From: Cryobacterium tepidiphilum
Lineage (GTDB): Bacteria > Actinomycetota > Actinomycetes > Actinomycetales > Microbacteriaceae
Direction: 5' to 3'
Length of the DNA: 64,000 nucleotides
Assembly: GCF_003716325.1 (NCBI RefSeq)
Contig: NZ_RDSR01000009.1
Span: forward strand, 44,933 to 108,932
Below the pieces are notes generated by a model, which saw nothing but the letters and a program-made list of their open reading frames with translations, had not been told where the DNA came from and ran no database searches. Positions 47,052 through 56,365 of this stretch are shown piece after piece. A program made the translations under genes and the position numbers. Numbering within the stretch: the first letter of the stretch is position 1; each line of letters begins with the position of its first letter.

Positions 47052-50000
47052 ATGCATGACGACAGCGCGCGCGTGCAGGCGCGCCTCGACCGGTTCGTGC
47101 GTGAGCGGATGCCGCGGGCGCTGTACCGCGCCGCGTCACCGCTCACGATCGAGGCGTGGGAGGCGCCGGGGGAGCCCGTGCCGTTCGCGGAGGCCGTGCG
47201 GCAGGACTTCCGCCCGTTCGCCGCCGGCACCGACTGGGGCCGCGCGTGGGGCACCACCTGGTTCCACCTGACCGGCGTCGTCCCCGACGGGTGGGCCGCC
47301 GCGGCTTCGACCGGCGAGGTGGCGCTCGAGGCCGTCGTCGACCTCGGCTTCACCGCCGAGGTGCCCGGCTTTCAGGTCGAGGGCACGGCGTACACGGCAG
47401 ACGGCGCGATCGTGAAGGCGGTCGAGTCGTTCAACCGCTGGCTCCCGCTCAGCCCCGGGGGCCCGATCGACCTCTACATCGAAGCCGCCTCGAACCCCGA
47501 CATCGCGCAGGCGTGGACGTTCACGCCGACCCCCGACGGCGACCTGGCGACAGCGCGGCCGGGCCACCGCTACACGTTCCGGCAGGCGGATGTCGCGCTC
47601 CGGGACATCCCGGTGTGGGAACTCGCGCAGGACATCTGGACCCTTGACGGCCTGCTGCGGGAGCTGCCCCTGATCGATGCGCGACGCGCTGACCTCGTGC
47701 GCGCCCTCGACCGGTGCCTCGACGCGGTCGACCCCGACGACGTGGCGGGCACGGCATCCGCTGGTCGTGCCGAACTCGCCGGCGTGCTGGCGAGCCCGGC
47801 CACCGCGAGCGCCCACCGGCTGCACGCCGTGGGCCACGCGCACATCGACAGCGCGTGGCTGTGGCCCACCCGGGAGACCGTGCGGAAGGTGGCGCGCACG
47901 TTCTCGAACGTGCTCGCCCTGGTCGAGGAGAACCCGGACTTCGTGTTCGCCGCCTCGTCGGCGCAGCAGTACGCCTGGCTGAAGGAGCACTACCCGGAGC
48001 TGTTCGAGCGGGTGCGGGCGGCGGTGGCCGCGGGCAGCATCGTGCCGGTCGGCGGCATGTGGGTCGAGTCCGACACGAATCTGCCGGGCGGCGAGGCGCT
48101 CGTGCGGCAGTTCGTCGCCGGCAAGCGGTTCTTCCTCGAGGAGTTCGGCGTGGAGCCGGAGGAGGTGTGGCTGCCCGACTCGTTCGGCTACTCGGGGTCG
48201 GTGCCGCAGATCGCCGCAGCCGCCGGGATGCGCTGGTTTCTCACCCAGAAGCTCTCCTGGAACGACACCAACGTGTTCCCGCACCACACCTTCCGGTGGG
48301 AGGGCCTCGACGGCACGCGCATCTTCACGCATTTCCCGCCGGTCGCCGACTACAACGCGCAGCTGTCGGGCGCGGAGCTCGCCCGCGCCGCGCGGGTGTT
48401 CGCCGAGAAAGGCCACGCCAACACGTCGCTGATCCCGTTCGGCTGGGGCGACGGCGGAGGCGGGCCGACCCGGGAGATGATCGCGGCGGCCCGGCGCACG
48501 GCCTCGCTCGAGGGCTCGCCGAGCGTCACGCTCTCCTCGCCGCGCCGGTTCTTCGAGGCCGCGGAGGCCGAGTACCCGGCGCCGCCCGTGTGGTCGGGCG
48601 AGCTCTACCTGGAGTTCCACCGGGGCACCTACACCTCGCAGGCGAGGACGAAGCGGGGGAACCGGCGAAGCGAGCACCTGCTGCGTGAGGCGGAGGTGTG
48701 GGCGGCCACGGCATCCGTTCGCGGGCTCGCCGACTACCCGTACGACGCCCTCGAGACCGCGTGGCACACCGTGCTGCTGCAGCAGTTCCACGACATCCTG
48801 CCCGGGTCGTCGATCGCGTGGGTGCACCGGGAGGCGGAGCGGAACTACGCGGCGCTCGCGGTGACGCTCGAGGGGCTCATCGAGTCGGCGTTGCGGGCGC
48901 TCGCCGGCAGCGGGGCGGCGACGCTCGTCGCCAACGCCGGCCCGTACGCGCTGGAGGAGGTGCCGGCGCTCGGCGGGGCTCCGGGTGACCGTTCTCCCGG
49001 TGAGGGGTCGCACGTCGACCTTCCCGAGGCCGCGGGAGGTCGATTCGCGATCCCTCACGCGGCGGGTGCGGCTTCTGCCACCCGGGTGGGCGAAAGCATC
49101 CGGCTGCGCAACGACCGGGTGCTTGTCGTCATCGACGCCGATGGCCTCTTCACCTCGGTCATGGACCTCGCGAACGCCCGGGAGCTCCTCGCGGAGGGCG
49201 CCCGCGGCAACCTGCCGCAGCTGCACCGCGACGTGCCGGCCAAGTGGGACGCCTGGGACCTCGACGCGAACTACCGGCGAACGGTCACCGATCTGACCGC
49301 CGCCGACAGCGTCGCGATCGTGTCCGACGGCAGCGACGGCTACAGCGCGCACGTGCGCGTGGAGCGGAGCGTGGGCGCCTCCCGCATCACCCAGGACATC
49401 ACCCTCGCCCCCGGCCGGGCGGCCATCGACATCGGGGTCGCCATCGACTGGCACGAGCGGCAGAAGCTGTTGAAGCTCGCCTTCCCGCTCGATGTGCACG
49501 CCGACCGGGCCGCCTCCGAGATCCAGTTCGGGCACGTCTTCCGGCCCACGCACACGAACACGTCGTGGGATGCCGCCCGGTTCGAGACCGTCGCGCACCG
49601 CTGGGTGCACGTGGGCGAGCCGGGCTACGGCGTCGCGATCGCGAACGACGCCAGCTACGGGCATGACATCACGCGAACAACGGATGCCGCCGGTCACCCG
49701 GCGACGACGGTGCGGCTCTCGCTGCTGCGCGCGCCGCTCTACCCCGACCCCGACGCCGACCAGGGTGAGCACAGGTTCCGCGTCGCGCTCGGCGTGGGCG
49801 CCGGCATCCCTGACGCCGTCGCGGAGGGGTACCGGTTGAACCTGCCGCTCCGCACGCTGACCGGCGTCGCCGATCCCTCCATCGAGCCGCTGTTCAGCAT
49901 CGACAACCCCGCGGTCGTGATCGAGGCGGTGAAGCTTGCGGAGGACCGCAGCGGCGACGTGGTGGTGCGCCTCTACGAGGCGCACGGTTCCCGGGCGCTG

Positions 50001-50165
50001 GCCACGCTCATCCGCTCGTTCGATGCAGCGGATGCAACGGAGACCGACTTGCTGGAGCGCCCGCTTGGCCGGCCGCGCGCCGTTGTCGGTGCCGCGGGCG
50101 CGGAGACGACGCTCGAACTGCGGCCCTTCCAGCTGGTCACGCTCCGCTTCGCGCGCCGATCCTGA
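47052..50165 (+). CDS. Alpha-mannosidase, glycoside hydrolase family 38
   Basis: Removes alpha-mannose from glycans. The protein of 1037 residues has an N-terminal domain, then the GH38 catalytic domain with the metal site HAHIDSAWLW (His262, His264 region), the nucleophile Asp376 in WLPDSFGYSGSVPQ, and FGWGDGGGGPT. The middle domain (QQFHDILPGSSIAWVH) and C-terminal beta-sandwich are complete. I chose the ATG at 47052 because GAGGTGA lies 6-7 bp upstream; the GTG at 47043 lacks a ribosome site. A 59-bp palindrome lies in frame at residues about 650-669 between two domains. No signal peptide, so it acts in the cytoplasm. Confidence 0.94.
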   Translation: MHDDSARVQARLDRFVRERMPRALYRAASPLTIEAWEAPGEPVPFAEAVRQDFRPFAAGTDWGRAWGTTWFHLTGVVPDGWAAAASTGEVALEAVVDLGFTAEVPGFQVEGTAYTADGAIVKAVESFNRWLPLSPGGPIDLYIEAASNPDIAQAWTFTPTPDGDLATARPGHRYTFRQADVALRDIPVWELAQDIWTLDGLLRELPLIDARRADLVRALDRCLDAVDPDDVAGTASAGRAELAGVLASPATASAHRLHAVGHAHIDSAWLWPTRETVRKVARTFSNVLALVEENPDFVFAASSAQQYAWLKEHYPELFERVRAAVAAGSIVPVGGMWVESDTNLPGGEALVRQFVAGKRFFLEEFGVEPEEVWLPDSFGYSGSVPQIAAAAGMRWFLTQKLSWNDTNVFPHHTFRWEGLDGTRIFTHFPPVADYNAQLSGAELARAARVFAEKGHANTSLIPFGWGDGGGGPTREMIAAARRTASLEGSPSVTLSSPRRFFEAAEAEYPAPPVWSGELYLEFHRGTYTSQARTKRGNRRSEHLLREAEVWAATASVRGLADYPYDALETAWHTVLLQQFHDILPGSSIAWVHREAERNYAALAVTLEGLIESALRALAGSGAATLVANAGPYALEEVPALGGAPGDRSPGEGSHVDLPEAAGGRFAIPHAAGAASATRVGESIRLRNDRVLVVIDADGLFTSVMDLANARELLAEGARGNLPQLHRDVPAKWDAWDLDANYRRTVTDLTAADSVAIVSDGSDGYSAHVRVERSVGASRITQDITLAPGRAAIDIGVAIDWHERQKLLKLAFPLDVHADRAASEIQFGHVFRPTHTNTSWDAARFETVAHRWVHVGEPGYGVAIANDASYGHDITRTTDAAGHPATTVRLSLLRAPLYPDPDADQGEHRFRVALGVGAGIPDAVAEGYRLNLPLRTLTGVADPSIEPLFSIDNPAVVIEAVKLAEDRSGDVVVRLYEAHGSRALATLIRSFDAADATETDLLERPLGRPRAVVGAAGAETTLELRPFQLVTLRFARRS
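49000..49058. repeat. 59-bp palindrome inside alpha-mannosidase gene, family 3 copy 2
   Basis: Outer ends GTGAGGGGTCGC and GCGATCCCTCAC; inner GTCGACCTTCCC/GGGAGGTCGA. It is open in the gene frame and encodes about 20 residues (GEGSHVDLPEAAGGRFAIPH region), at a domain boundary where GH38 proteins are variable. The same GTGAGGGGTCGC end is seen in the spacer palindrome at 22128-22187. Confidence 0.75.
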
Positions 50166-50192
50166 GGCTCCGCCCGTGCCGCCCGTCGCCCC

Positions 50193-50290
50193 GTGGCTAA
50201 CTCCGGAAATCCTTCCCGGGGCGGTCGGCACCGCCGCACTCCTCCGCCACCCCAGGGCGGGGCGACCGCTGTTCTTCCGGAGTTAGCGAC
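50193..50290. repeat. Family 1 inverted-repeat element, copy D
   Basis: Left end GTGGCTAACTCCGG, right end CCGGAGTTAGCGAC, 98 bp. The interior pairs as GCGGTCG/CGACCGC with a smaller inner stem. It sits between the convergent mannosidase and ABC-exporter genes. Confidence 0.87.
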
Positions 50291-50330
50291 ACCGCGGGCG
50301 AGCGACGGGCAACGGATCCGCGGGCCGGGG

Positions 50331-52397
50331 CTAGACCAGCAGCTGGTGCTTGGCGAGGTCGCGGTAGAGCGGCGTGGACCGCACGAGCTCGGAGTGCGTG
50401 CCGGTGCCGACAACCCGCCCGTGGTCGAGCACGACGATCTGGTCGGAGTCGACGACCGTCGACAGCCGGTGCGCGATCACGATGAGGGTGCGGTTCTCGG
50501 CGACCGCGTCGATCGCCGCCCGCATCTTCTGCTCGTTGACGCCGTCGAGGCTCGACGTCGACTCGTCGAGCAGCAGGATCGGCGGCGCAGCCAGCAGCGC
50601 GCGCCCGATGGCAAGGCGCTGGCGCTCGCCGCCGGAGAGCATGACGCCGTCCTCGCCGACCGCCGCATCGAGCCCGGCCGGGTCGCGCTCCAGCACCTCG
50701 GTCAGGTTCACGGCATGCAGCACGGCGATGCAGTCCTCGTCGGTGGCGTGCGGTGACGCGAGCGTGAGGTTGTCGCGGATCGAGCCGGCGAGCACGGGCG
50801 CGTCCTGCTCCACGTAGCCGATCTGGCCGCGCAGCTCGGCACGGTTCAGCGCACGGATGTCGACACCGCCGAGTCGCACCACGCCGGAGGTGGGGTCGTA
50901 GAAGCGCTCGATCAGCGCGAGGATCGTGCTCTTGCCGGCGCCGGAGGGGCCGACGAGCGCGGTGCGGAGGCCCTTCGGCGCGGTGAAGGAGACGCCGCGG
51001 AGCACCTCGCGGCCGGAGCCGGCGGCGGCTTCGGCCGAACCCCCGGTCCGGGCCTCGGCGACGGCGGTCTCGATGACCGAGGCGTCGCCGGCCGGCAGGG
51101 CCACGGCATCCGTTGCGGCGTCGTCGTCGTCGGCGGCGTCGGCGGGCGCGGCCGACGCGTAGGCGAAGCGCACGTTCTCGAAACCGATCGCGGCCTCGGT
51201 GTCGGAGCCGGGGAGGGCGGCCAGGGGAGCGACGTCGCGATCGGACTCGTCCTCGCTGGGAAGGTTGATGATCTCCTCGATGCGGCCGAGTGCGCCGAGG
51301 GCCGAGTTGACCGAGGTGACGGCGCCGAACGCCTGGCCGAGCGGCATGATCATCATGAACAGGAAGATGATGAACGCCACCAGGTTCGCCACGGTGATGG
51401 CGCCGCTGGCGACGCGGAACCCGCCGACGCCCAGCACGACGAGGAACGACACCTGCATTGCGATTCCGGCGATCGGCACGACGAGCGCCGAGATCTTCGC
51501 CACACGGATGCCCATGTGCCAGGCGCCCCGCGCGTCGGCCTCGACGGCCTCGATCTCGCGCTCGGTGGCGTTGGAGGCGCGCACGGTGCGCACGGCGCTG
51601 ATCGACCGTTCGACGCTGGAGGCCAGCTCGCCGACCTTGGCCTGCGCGGCGTGGCTGGCCACCCGGATGCGCGCCGACAGCAGCACGACCGCGACCACCG
51701 AGACGGCGATCACGAGCGCCGTGAGCCCGAGCAGCACCGGGTCGATGACGAGCATCGCGATCAGCGCGCCGATGAAGGTGAGCGAGCCGCCGATCGCCTC
51801 GACGAGGCCCTGCGTGAGCACGGCGCGCAGCAGGGTGGTGTCGGAGCCGACGCGCGACACGAGGTCGCCGGTGCGGCGGGTGTCGAACTCCGCGATGGGG
51901 AGGTGCAGCATCCGCCGGATGAGCCGCCGCCGGCTGGAGAGCACCACGCCCTCGCCGGTGCGCTGCAGCAGGTAGTGCTGGTAGCCGCTGATGAAGCCGG
52001 AGATCACGACGAGAGCGATGAGCGCCCAGACCAGGCTGCCCAGCGGATGCCCCTGGCCGACGATGTCGATGACCTGGCTGACCAGGAGTGGCTGGGCGAG
52101 GTTCGCTGCCGCGCCGATCACGCTCAGCACCGCGACGAAGCCGAGCACCTTCTTGTGCTCGAAGAGGTAGGGGAGGAGCTGGCTGAACCGGGCGCGCGGC
52201 CCGGCGGCGTCACGGGCGCGGCGCTCGGCACGGCTGAGGCGCCCCGGGGTGGAGGGGCGGCCGGACCCGGCGCTCGTGCCGCGCGGCGCGCGGCCGCTGC
52301 CCGTCGCCGTTCCCGCGCCGCCTCCGCCGGAGGAACCGGACGGGTGCGGTGCGGTGGCGCCCGTGGCGCCGGGGGTCGTGCGGGTGCTCGTGCTCAC
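50331..52397 (-). CDS. ABC exporter, fused permease and ATPase
   Basis: A 688-residue half-transporter that exports a lipid, peptide or drug. It has a Gly/Ser/Pro-rich N-terminus of about 70 residues, six membrane helices (about 80-370), then the ATPase with Walker A GPSGAGKST (Lys489), the signature LSGGERQRLAIGRALL and Walker B ILLLDESTSSLD, followed by the H-loop IVIAHRL. Between strands 1 and 2 of the nucleotide-binding domain (about residues 412-462) lies a roughly 50-residue Ala/Asp-rich insert, unusual for this family. Substrate unknown. Confidence 0.94.
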   Translation of the reverse strand: MSTSTRTTPGATGATAPHPSGSSGGGGAGTATGSGRAPRGTSAGSGRPSTPGRLSRAERRARDAAGPRARFSQLLPYLFEHKKVLGFVAVLSVIGAAANLAQPLLVSQVIDIVGQGHPLGSLVWALIALVVISGFISGYQHYLLQRTGEGVVLSSRRRLIRRMLHLPIAEFDTRRTGDLVSRVGSDTTLLRAVLTQGLVEAIGGSLTFIGALIAMLVIDPVLLGLTALVIAVSVVAVVLLSARIRVASHAAQAKVGELASSVERSISAVRTVRASNATEREIEAVEADARGAWHMGIRVAKISALVVPIAGIAMQVSFLVVLGVGGFRVASGAITVANLVAFIIFLFMMIMPLGQAFGAVTSVNSALGALGRIEEIINLPSEDESDRDVAPLAALPGSDTEAAIGFENVRFAYASAAPADAADDDDAATDAVALPAGDASVIETAVAEARTGGSAEAAAGSGREVLRGVSFTAPKGLRTALVGPSGAGKSTILALIERFYDPTSGVVRLGGVDIRALNRAELRGQIGYVEQDAPVLAGSIRDNLTLASPHATDEDCIAVLHAVNLTEVLERDPAGLDAAVGEDGVMLSGGERQRLAIGRALLAAPPILLLDESTSSLDGVNEQKMRAAIDAVAENRTLIVIAHRLSTVVDSDQIVVLDHGRVVGTGTHSELVRSTPLYRDLAKHQLLV

Positions 52398-52470
52398 TGC
52401 CGAAGTTTAACCCGTGTGAATTTGTTGTTCGCTGGGAGCGGCATCCGCTGCCCTGCCGCCTGAAACGCGA

Positions 52471-52502
52471 CAGGGCGCCGCGACCGGAGTCGCGGCGCCC
52501 TG
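52471..52502 (-). terminator. Terminator-like hairpin after MFS gene
   Basis: CAGGGCGCCGCGAC-CGGA-GTCGCGGCGCCCTG, a perfect 14-bp stem 17 bp beyond the stop codon of the minus-strand MFS gene. The T-run is short (GCGTTTC). Confidence 0.7.
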
Positions 52503-52518
52503 GGAGGACCGGGATCGG

Positions 52519-53886
52519 TCAGTGGTTGATGTCCACGTCCTTGGTCTCGGTGCCGAGCAGGAGCGCCACCAGGGTGATGACCCCCATGACGGCGAGGTAC
52601 ACGCCGACGAGGAACGGGCTGCCGTTGCCGACCTGCCATAGCCAGACCGCGATGAACGGGGCGACCGCGGCGCCGAGGATCGAACTCACGTTGTACGAGA
52701 CGCCGGAGCCGGTGTAGCGCACGTTCGTCGGGAACAGCTCCGGGAGCAGGGCGCCCATGGGGCCGAAGGTGAGCCCCATCAGCGCAAAACCGAGGATGAG
52801 CCAGGCCATCACGCCGACGAAACCGGCGGAGAGCAGCGGCACCCAGATGAGGCCGAACACGATGATGCCGGCGGTGACCCAGATGAGCGTCTTGCGGCGT
52901 CCGAACCTGTCGGCCCAGGGTCCGGAGACCATGGTGAAGATGCCGAAGAAGACGACGCCGACGATGAGCATGAGCACGAACGAGTTGTAGCTGTAGCCGA
53001 GGCCCGGGAGTTTCGACGCATCCGTTGGCTCGATGGGCGCACGGCCGTAGCTCAGCGAGTACGTGGTCATCAGGTAGAAGAGCACGTAGGTGGCGAGCAT
53101 GAAGAAGGTGCCGAGGATGAGCTGGCGCCAGTGCGTGCGCACGGCCGCGGCGAGCGGGAGCTTGACGACCTTGCCGGCCGTGACGGTGTTCGAGAACGCC
53201 GGGCTCTCCACGAGGCGCAGCCGCACCCAGAGGCCGACGATGACCATGACGGCCGAGAACAGGAACGGGATGCGCCAGCCCCAGGCGAGGAACGCGTCGG
53301 AGGGGCGGGTCGGGTCGTCCGACGGCAGCACGGCGGCGATGATGAGGAACAGGCCGTTGGCGATGATGAAGCCGATCGGGGCGCCCATCTGCGGGAAGGT
53401 GCCGTACCAGGCGCGCTTGCCCGCCGGGGCGTTCTCGGTCGCGACCAGGGCGGCGCCGCTCCACTCGCCGCCGAGCGCGAAGCCTTGGGCGAGGCGCAGC
53501 ACGACGAGCAGGAACGGGGCGAGCCAGCCGACCGTGACGTAGGTGGGCAGCACGCCGATGAGGAAGGTCGCGATGCCCATGGTGAGCAGGGCCGCGACGA
53601 GCGTGGTCTTGCGGCCGACCTTGTCGCCGAGGTGCCCGAAGAAGACCGAGCCGAGCGGGCGGGCGACCATGGCGGCGCCGAAGACGGCGAACGAGGCGAG
53701 CAGGGCCGTCGTCGCGTTGCCGGTGGGGAAGAACAGGTGCGGGAAGACGAGCACGGCTGCCGTCGCGTAGACGTAGAAGTCGTAGAACTCGATGGTCGTG
53801 CCGATGAGGCTGGCGAGAATGACCCGGCCGCGAGGGTTGGCGGGGGTCGCCGCCACCAGGGGCACGGATGCGGTTGAAACTGACAT
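52519..53886 (-). CDS. MFS transporter, metabolite:H+ symporter (MHS) family
   Basis: A 455-residue, 12-helix MFS protein. LASLIGTTIEFYDFYVYATAA in helix 1, RPLGSVFFGHLGDKVGRKTTL between helices 2 and 3, and GFALGGEWSGAALVATENAP in helix 4-5 are MHS-family hallmarks (ProP, ShiA, citrate and alpha-ketoglutarate transporters). I chose the ATG at 53886; a frame starting at 53928 adds 14 unconserved residues. It likely takes up a carboxylate, betaine or aromatic acid with protons. Monocistronic. Confidence 0.93.
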   Translation of the reverse strand: MSVSTASVPLVAATPANPRGRVILASLIGTTIEFYDFYVYATAAVLVFPHLFFPTGNATTALLASFAVFGAAMVARPLGSVFFGHLGDKVGRKTTLVAALLTMGIATFLIGVLPTYVTVGWLAPFLLVVLRLAQGFALGGEWSGAALVATENAPAGKRAWYGTFPQMGAPIGFIIANGLFLIIAAVLPSDDPTRPSDAFLAWGWRIPFLFSAVMVIVGLWVRLRLVESPAFSNTVTAGKVVKLPLAAAVRTHWRQLILGTFFMLATYVLFYLMTTYSLSYGRAPIEPTDASKLPGLGYSYNSFVLMLIVGVVFFGIFTMVSGPWADRFGRRKTLIWVTAGIIVFGLIWVPLLSAGFVGVMAWLILGFALMGLTFGPMGALLPELFPTNVRYTGSGVSYNVSSILGAAVAPFIAVWLWQVGNGSPFLVGVYLAVMGVITLVALLLGTETKDVDINH

Positions 53887-54074
53887 AGAGGGGGTGTGGC
53901 TTTCGAGAAAAAGGGCGTGAAATGGCACGGATGCGCGAGCGTCGGTCAGGCGTCACGGGCACGGTCCGGGAAGAGGGCGTCCTTGTGGGAGGCAGAAGAT
54001 AGCCTAAGCGAGCTGGGAATCGGCAACGAATCCGTCATCCGTCAGCGATCTGTCAGGGTCGATAGGCTGGCAGC

Positions 54075-54512
54075 ATGGACACTCTCTTCAACGTGCTGCA
54101 CGTCGTCAGCGCCGTTTTCATCGTCGGCCCGATGGCGATCCTGCCGATGACCGCGATGCGCGCGGTGCGCGCGGGCAACGGCGCGCAGGTCGCCCTGCTG
54201 GCCAAGTCGACCAGCGTGTTCAGCCTGCTCTCGGTCGTGGTCGCGCTGCTGGGTTTCGGCCTCGTCGGCATGGCGGATGAGAAGTTCGACCTGTCGGTGA
54301 CCACGCCCTGGGTGCTGTGGTCGATCATCCTCTACGTCGTCGCCCTCGGGCTCACGCTGTTCCTGGTCGTGCCGACCATGCGCACGGCGGCCGAGGCGCT
54401 CGAGGGCTCAGCGGATGCCGGCGACGCCCGCTATCCGGCGATCGCGGCCGGCAGCGGCGTGGCGTCGCTACTCCTCGTGGCCGTCGTCGTGCTGATGGTC
54501 TGGAAGCCGTAG
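54075..54512 (+). CDS. Four-helix membrane protein (DUF2269-like)
   Basis: A 145-residue protein with four membrane helices: LFNVLHVVSAVFIVGPMAILP, SVFSLLSVVVALLGFGLVGM, WVLWSIILYVVALGLTLFLVV and ASLLLVAVVVLMVWKP. The LHVVSA..GP start resembles DUF2269 proteins. No catalytic residues; function unknown. It is convergent with ribH across the second 62-bp palindrome. Confidence 0.75.
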   Translation: MDTLFNVLHVVSAVFIVGPMAILPMTAMRAVRAGNGAQVALLAKSTSVFSLLSVVVALLGFGLVGMADEKFDLSVTTPWVLWSIILYVVALGLTLFLVVPTMRTAAEALEGSADAGDARYPAIAAGSGVASLLLVAVVVLMVWKP

Positions 54513-54540
54513 CGCCGCGACGCGTGGGCCCGCCCCTGCC

Positions 54541-54602
54541 GCGCGGGTTGAACGCCGCTGCGCGGGTTGAATTCAGCCCGCGCAGCGGCGTTCAACCCGC
54601 GC
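54541..54602. repeat. 62-bp palindrome, family 2 copy 2 (nearly perfect)
   Basis: Arms GCGCGGGTTGAACGCCGCTG... meet at TTGAATTCA with only one mismatched pair. Same length and nearly the same sequence as 12786-12847. Located between the convergent DUF2269-like gene and ribH. Confidence 0.85.
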
Positions 54603-54629
54603 ATCACGGCGTGAGAGCTGGAAGCGGCG

Positions 54630-55106
54630 TCAGACCGTGGAGCGGAGGTCGGCCAGGAGCCGGGCGGTCGCGATCGCGGCCAGGGCGGCCTCCTCGCCCT
54701 TGTCCTCCTTCGAGCCGGGGAGCCCGGCACGGTCGATGCCCTGCTGCTCGTCGTCGAGGGTGAGCACGCCGAACCCCACGGGCTTGCCGGTGTCGAGCGC
54801 CGCGCGGGTGAGGCCATCCGTTGCCGCCGCCGACACGTACTCGAAGTGCGGGGTGCCGCCACGGATGATCACGCCCAGCGCGACCACGGCATCCGCCCCG
54901 CTCTCGAGCGCCACCTTGCTGGCGACCGGCAGCTCGAAACTGCCCGGCACGCGCACGAGCGAGTAGTCGGCGCCGGAGGCCTCGAGGGCGCGGGTGGCGC
55001 CCGCGATCAGGCCGTCGGTGATCACCTCGTGCCACTGCCCGGCGATGATCACGATCCGAAGGCCGGTGCCGTCGGTGTTGATCTCGGGGGATCCTGCGCC
55101 GCTCAT
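54630..55106 (-). CDS. ribH: 6,7-dimethyl-8-ribityllumazine synthase
   Basis: Condenses the ribityl-pyrimidine with dihydroxybutanone phosphate to make lumazine. The 158-residue protein has [12 protein letters not shown] and [14 protein letters not shown] with the catalytic His, and [14 protein letters not shown] in the second half, the standard lumazine-synthase blocks. Start ATG overlaps the ribBA stop by 4 bp. Last gene of the rib operon. Confidence 0.97.
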   Translation of the reverse strand: MSGAGSPEINTDGTGLRIVIIAGQWHEVITDGLIAGATRALEASGADYSLVRVPGSFELPVASKVALESGADAVVALGVIIRGGTPHFEYVSAAATDGLTRAALDTGKPVGFGVLTLDDEQQGIDRAGLPGSKEDKGEEAALAAIATARLLADLRSTV

Positions 55107-56365
55107 AGTGTGGTTCCTTTCACGATGTCTTCTTCCCTGATGTGGTGGCCCATGCGGTCGCGCTTGACCGCGAGGTAGCCCTCATTCTGCGGGCTGACGC
55201 CCACGACCAGCGGCTCGCGCTCCGACACGGTGACGCCGTGCTCCTCGAGCGCGCGCACCTTGAGGGGGTTGTTGGTGAGCAAGCGGATGCCGCTGACGCC
55301 CAGGTCGCCGAGGATCGCCGCGGCCGCGCCGTAGTCGCGGGAGTCGGCCGGGAGCCCGAGCGCGAGGTTCGCGTCGAGGGTGTCGAGACCGTCCTCCTGC
55401 AGCTTGTAGGCGCGCAGCTTGTTGATGAGCCCGATGCCGCGACCCTCGTGCCCGCGGAGGTACACCACGACGCCGCCGTCGACCTGGATGCGGTCGAGCG
55501 CGGCGTCCAGCTGCGGGCCGCACTCGCACTTGAGCGAGCCGAGCGCCTCGCCGGTGAGGCACTCGGAGTGCACCCGCACGAGCGCGCCCTCGCGCGGGTC
55601 GCCGGCGATGACGGCCACGTGGTCGGCGCCGGTCATGCGGTCGCGGTACGCGCGCACGCGGAACGCGCCGTGCGTGGTGGGGACGGTGGTCTCCACTTCG
55701 AAGTCGACGCGCGCCCCCTCGTGCACGGGCGCGGGGGAGGCGGCCGCGGCGCCCTCGACGTGCTCATCGAGGTAGCCGATGAGCTCCGCGATCGTGATCA
55801 CCGGGAGGCCCTCGCGCTCGCCGAGTTCGATGAGGCCGGGCAGGCGCATCATCTCGCCGTCGTCGGCCACGATCTCGGAGATCGCCGCGACCGGCACGAG
55901 GCCGGCGAGCTTCATCAGGTCGACGGCGGCCTCGGTGTGGCCGTCGCGTTCGCGCACGCCGCCGTCCTTCGCTCGGAGCGGCAGGATGTGCCCGGGCCGG
56001 TTGAGACTGGCCGGAATCGACTCAGGGTCGGCCAGCACCCTCAGCGTGTGCGCCCGGTCGGCGGCGCTGATGCCGGTGCTCAGCCTGTCGGCCGCGTCGA
56101 CGCTCAGCGTGTATGCGGTGCCGCGGGGGTCTTCGTTGTCGAGCACCATGAGCGGAAGGTCGAGTGCGTCGGCGATCTCGTTGGTCATGGGCGCGCAGAT
56201 GAACCCCGACGACACGCGCACCAGCCAGGCGATCCACTCCTGGGAGGCGAGCTGCGCCGAGATAATGACGTCGCCCTCGTTCTCGCGGCCTTCGTCGTCG
56301 GCCACGATCACCGGCTTGCCGAGGCGGAGCGCCGCCAGGGCGGTGGGGATGTCGGACAGGCTCAT
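55103..56365 (-). CDS. ribBA: Bifunctional 3,4-dihydroxy-2-butanone 4-phosphate synthase / GTP cyclohydrolase II
   Basis: Supplies both branches of riboflavin synthesis. The 420-residue protein has a RibB domain (about 1-205; [12 protein letters not shown] at the N-terminus, [13 protein letters not shown]) and a RibA domain (about 215-405) with the zinc-binding cysteines in [16 protein letters not shown] and the catalytic [12 protein letters not shown] region. It overlaps ribE and ribH by 4 bp each. All landmarks are intact. Position in the FMN-riboswitch operon fixes the pathway. Confidence 0.97.
   Translation of the reverse strand: MSLSDIPTALAALRLGKPVIVADDEGRENEGDVIISAQLASQEWIAWLVRVSSGFICAPMTNEIADALDLPLMVLDNEDPRGTAYTLSVDAADRLSTGISAADRAHTLRVLADPESIPASLNRPGHILPLRAKDGGVRERDGHTEAAVDLMKLAGLVPVAAISEIVADDGEMMRLPGLIELGEREGLPVITIAELIGYLDEHVEGAAAASPAPVHEGARVDFEVETTVPTTHGAFRVRAYRDRMTGADHVAVIAGDPREGALVRVHSECLTGEALGSLKCECGPQLDAALDRIQVDGGVVVYLRGHEGRGIGLINKLRAYKLQEDGLDTLDANLALGLPADSRDYGAAAAILGDLGVSGIRLLTNNPLKVRALEEHGVTVSEREPLVVGVSPQNEGYLAVKRDRMGHHIREEDIVKGTTL

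Noticed and set aside
47136..50231. 1031-codon minus-strand frame over alpha-mannosidase
   Set aside because: Arg/Gly/Asp/Val-rich shadow of the GH38 gene; the plus-strand frame has all catalytic motifs.
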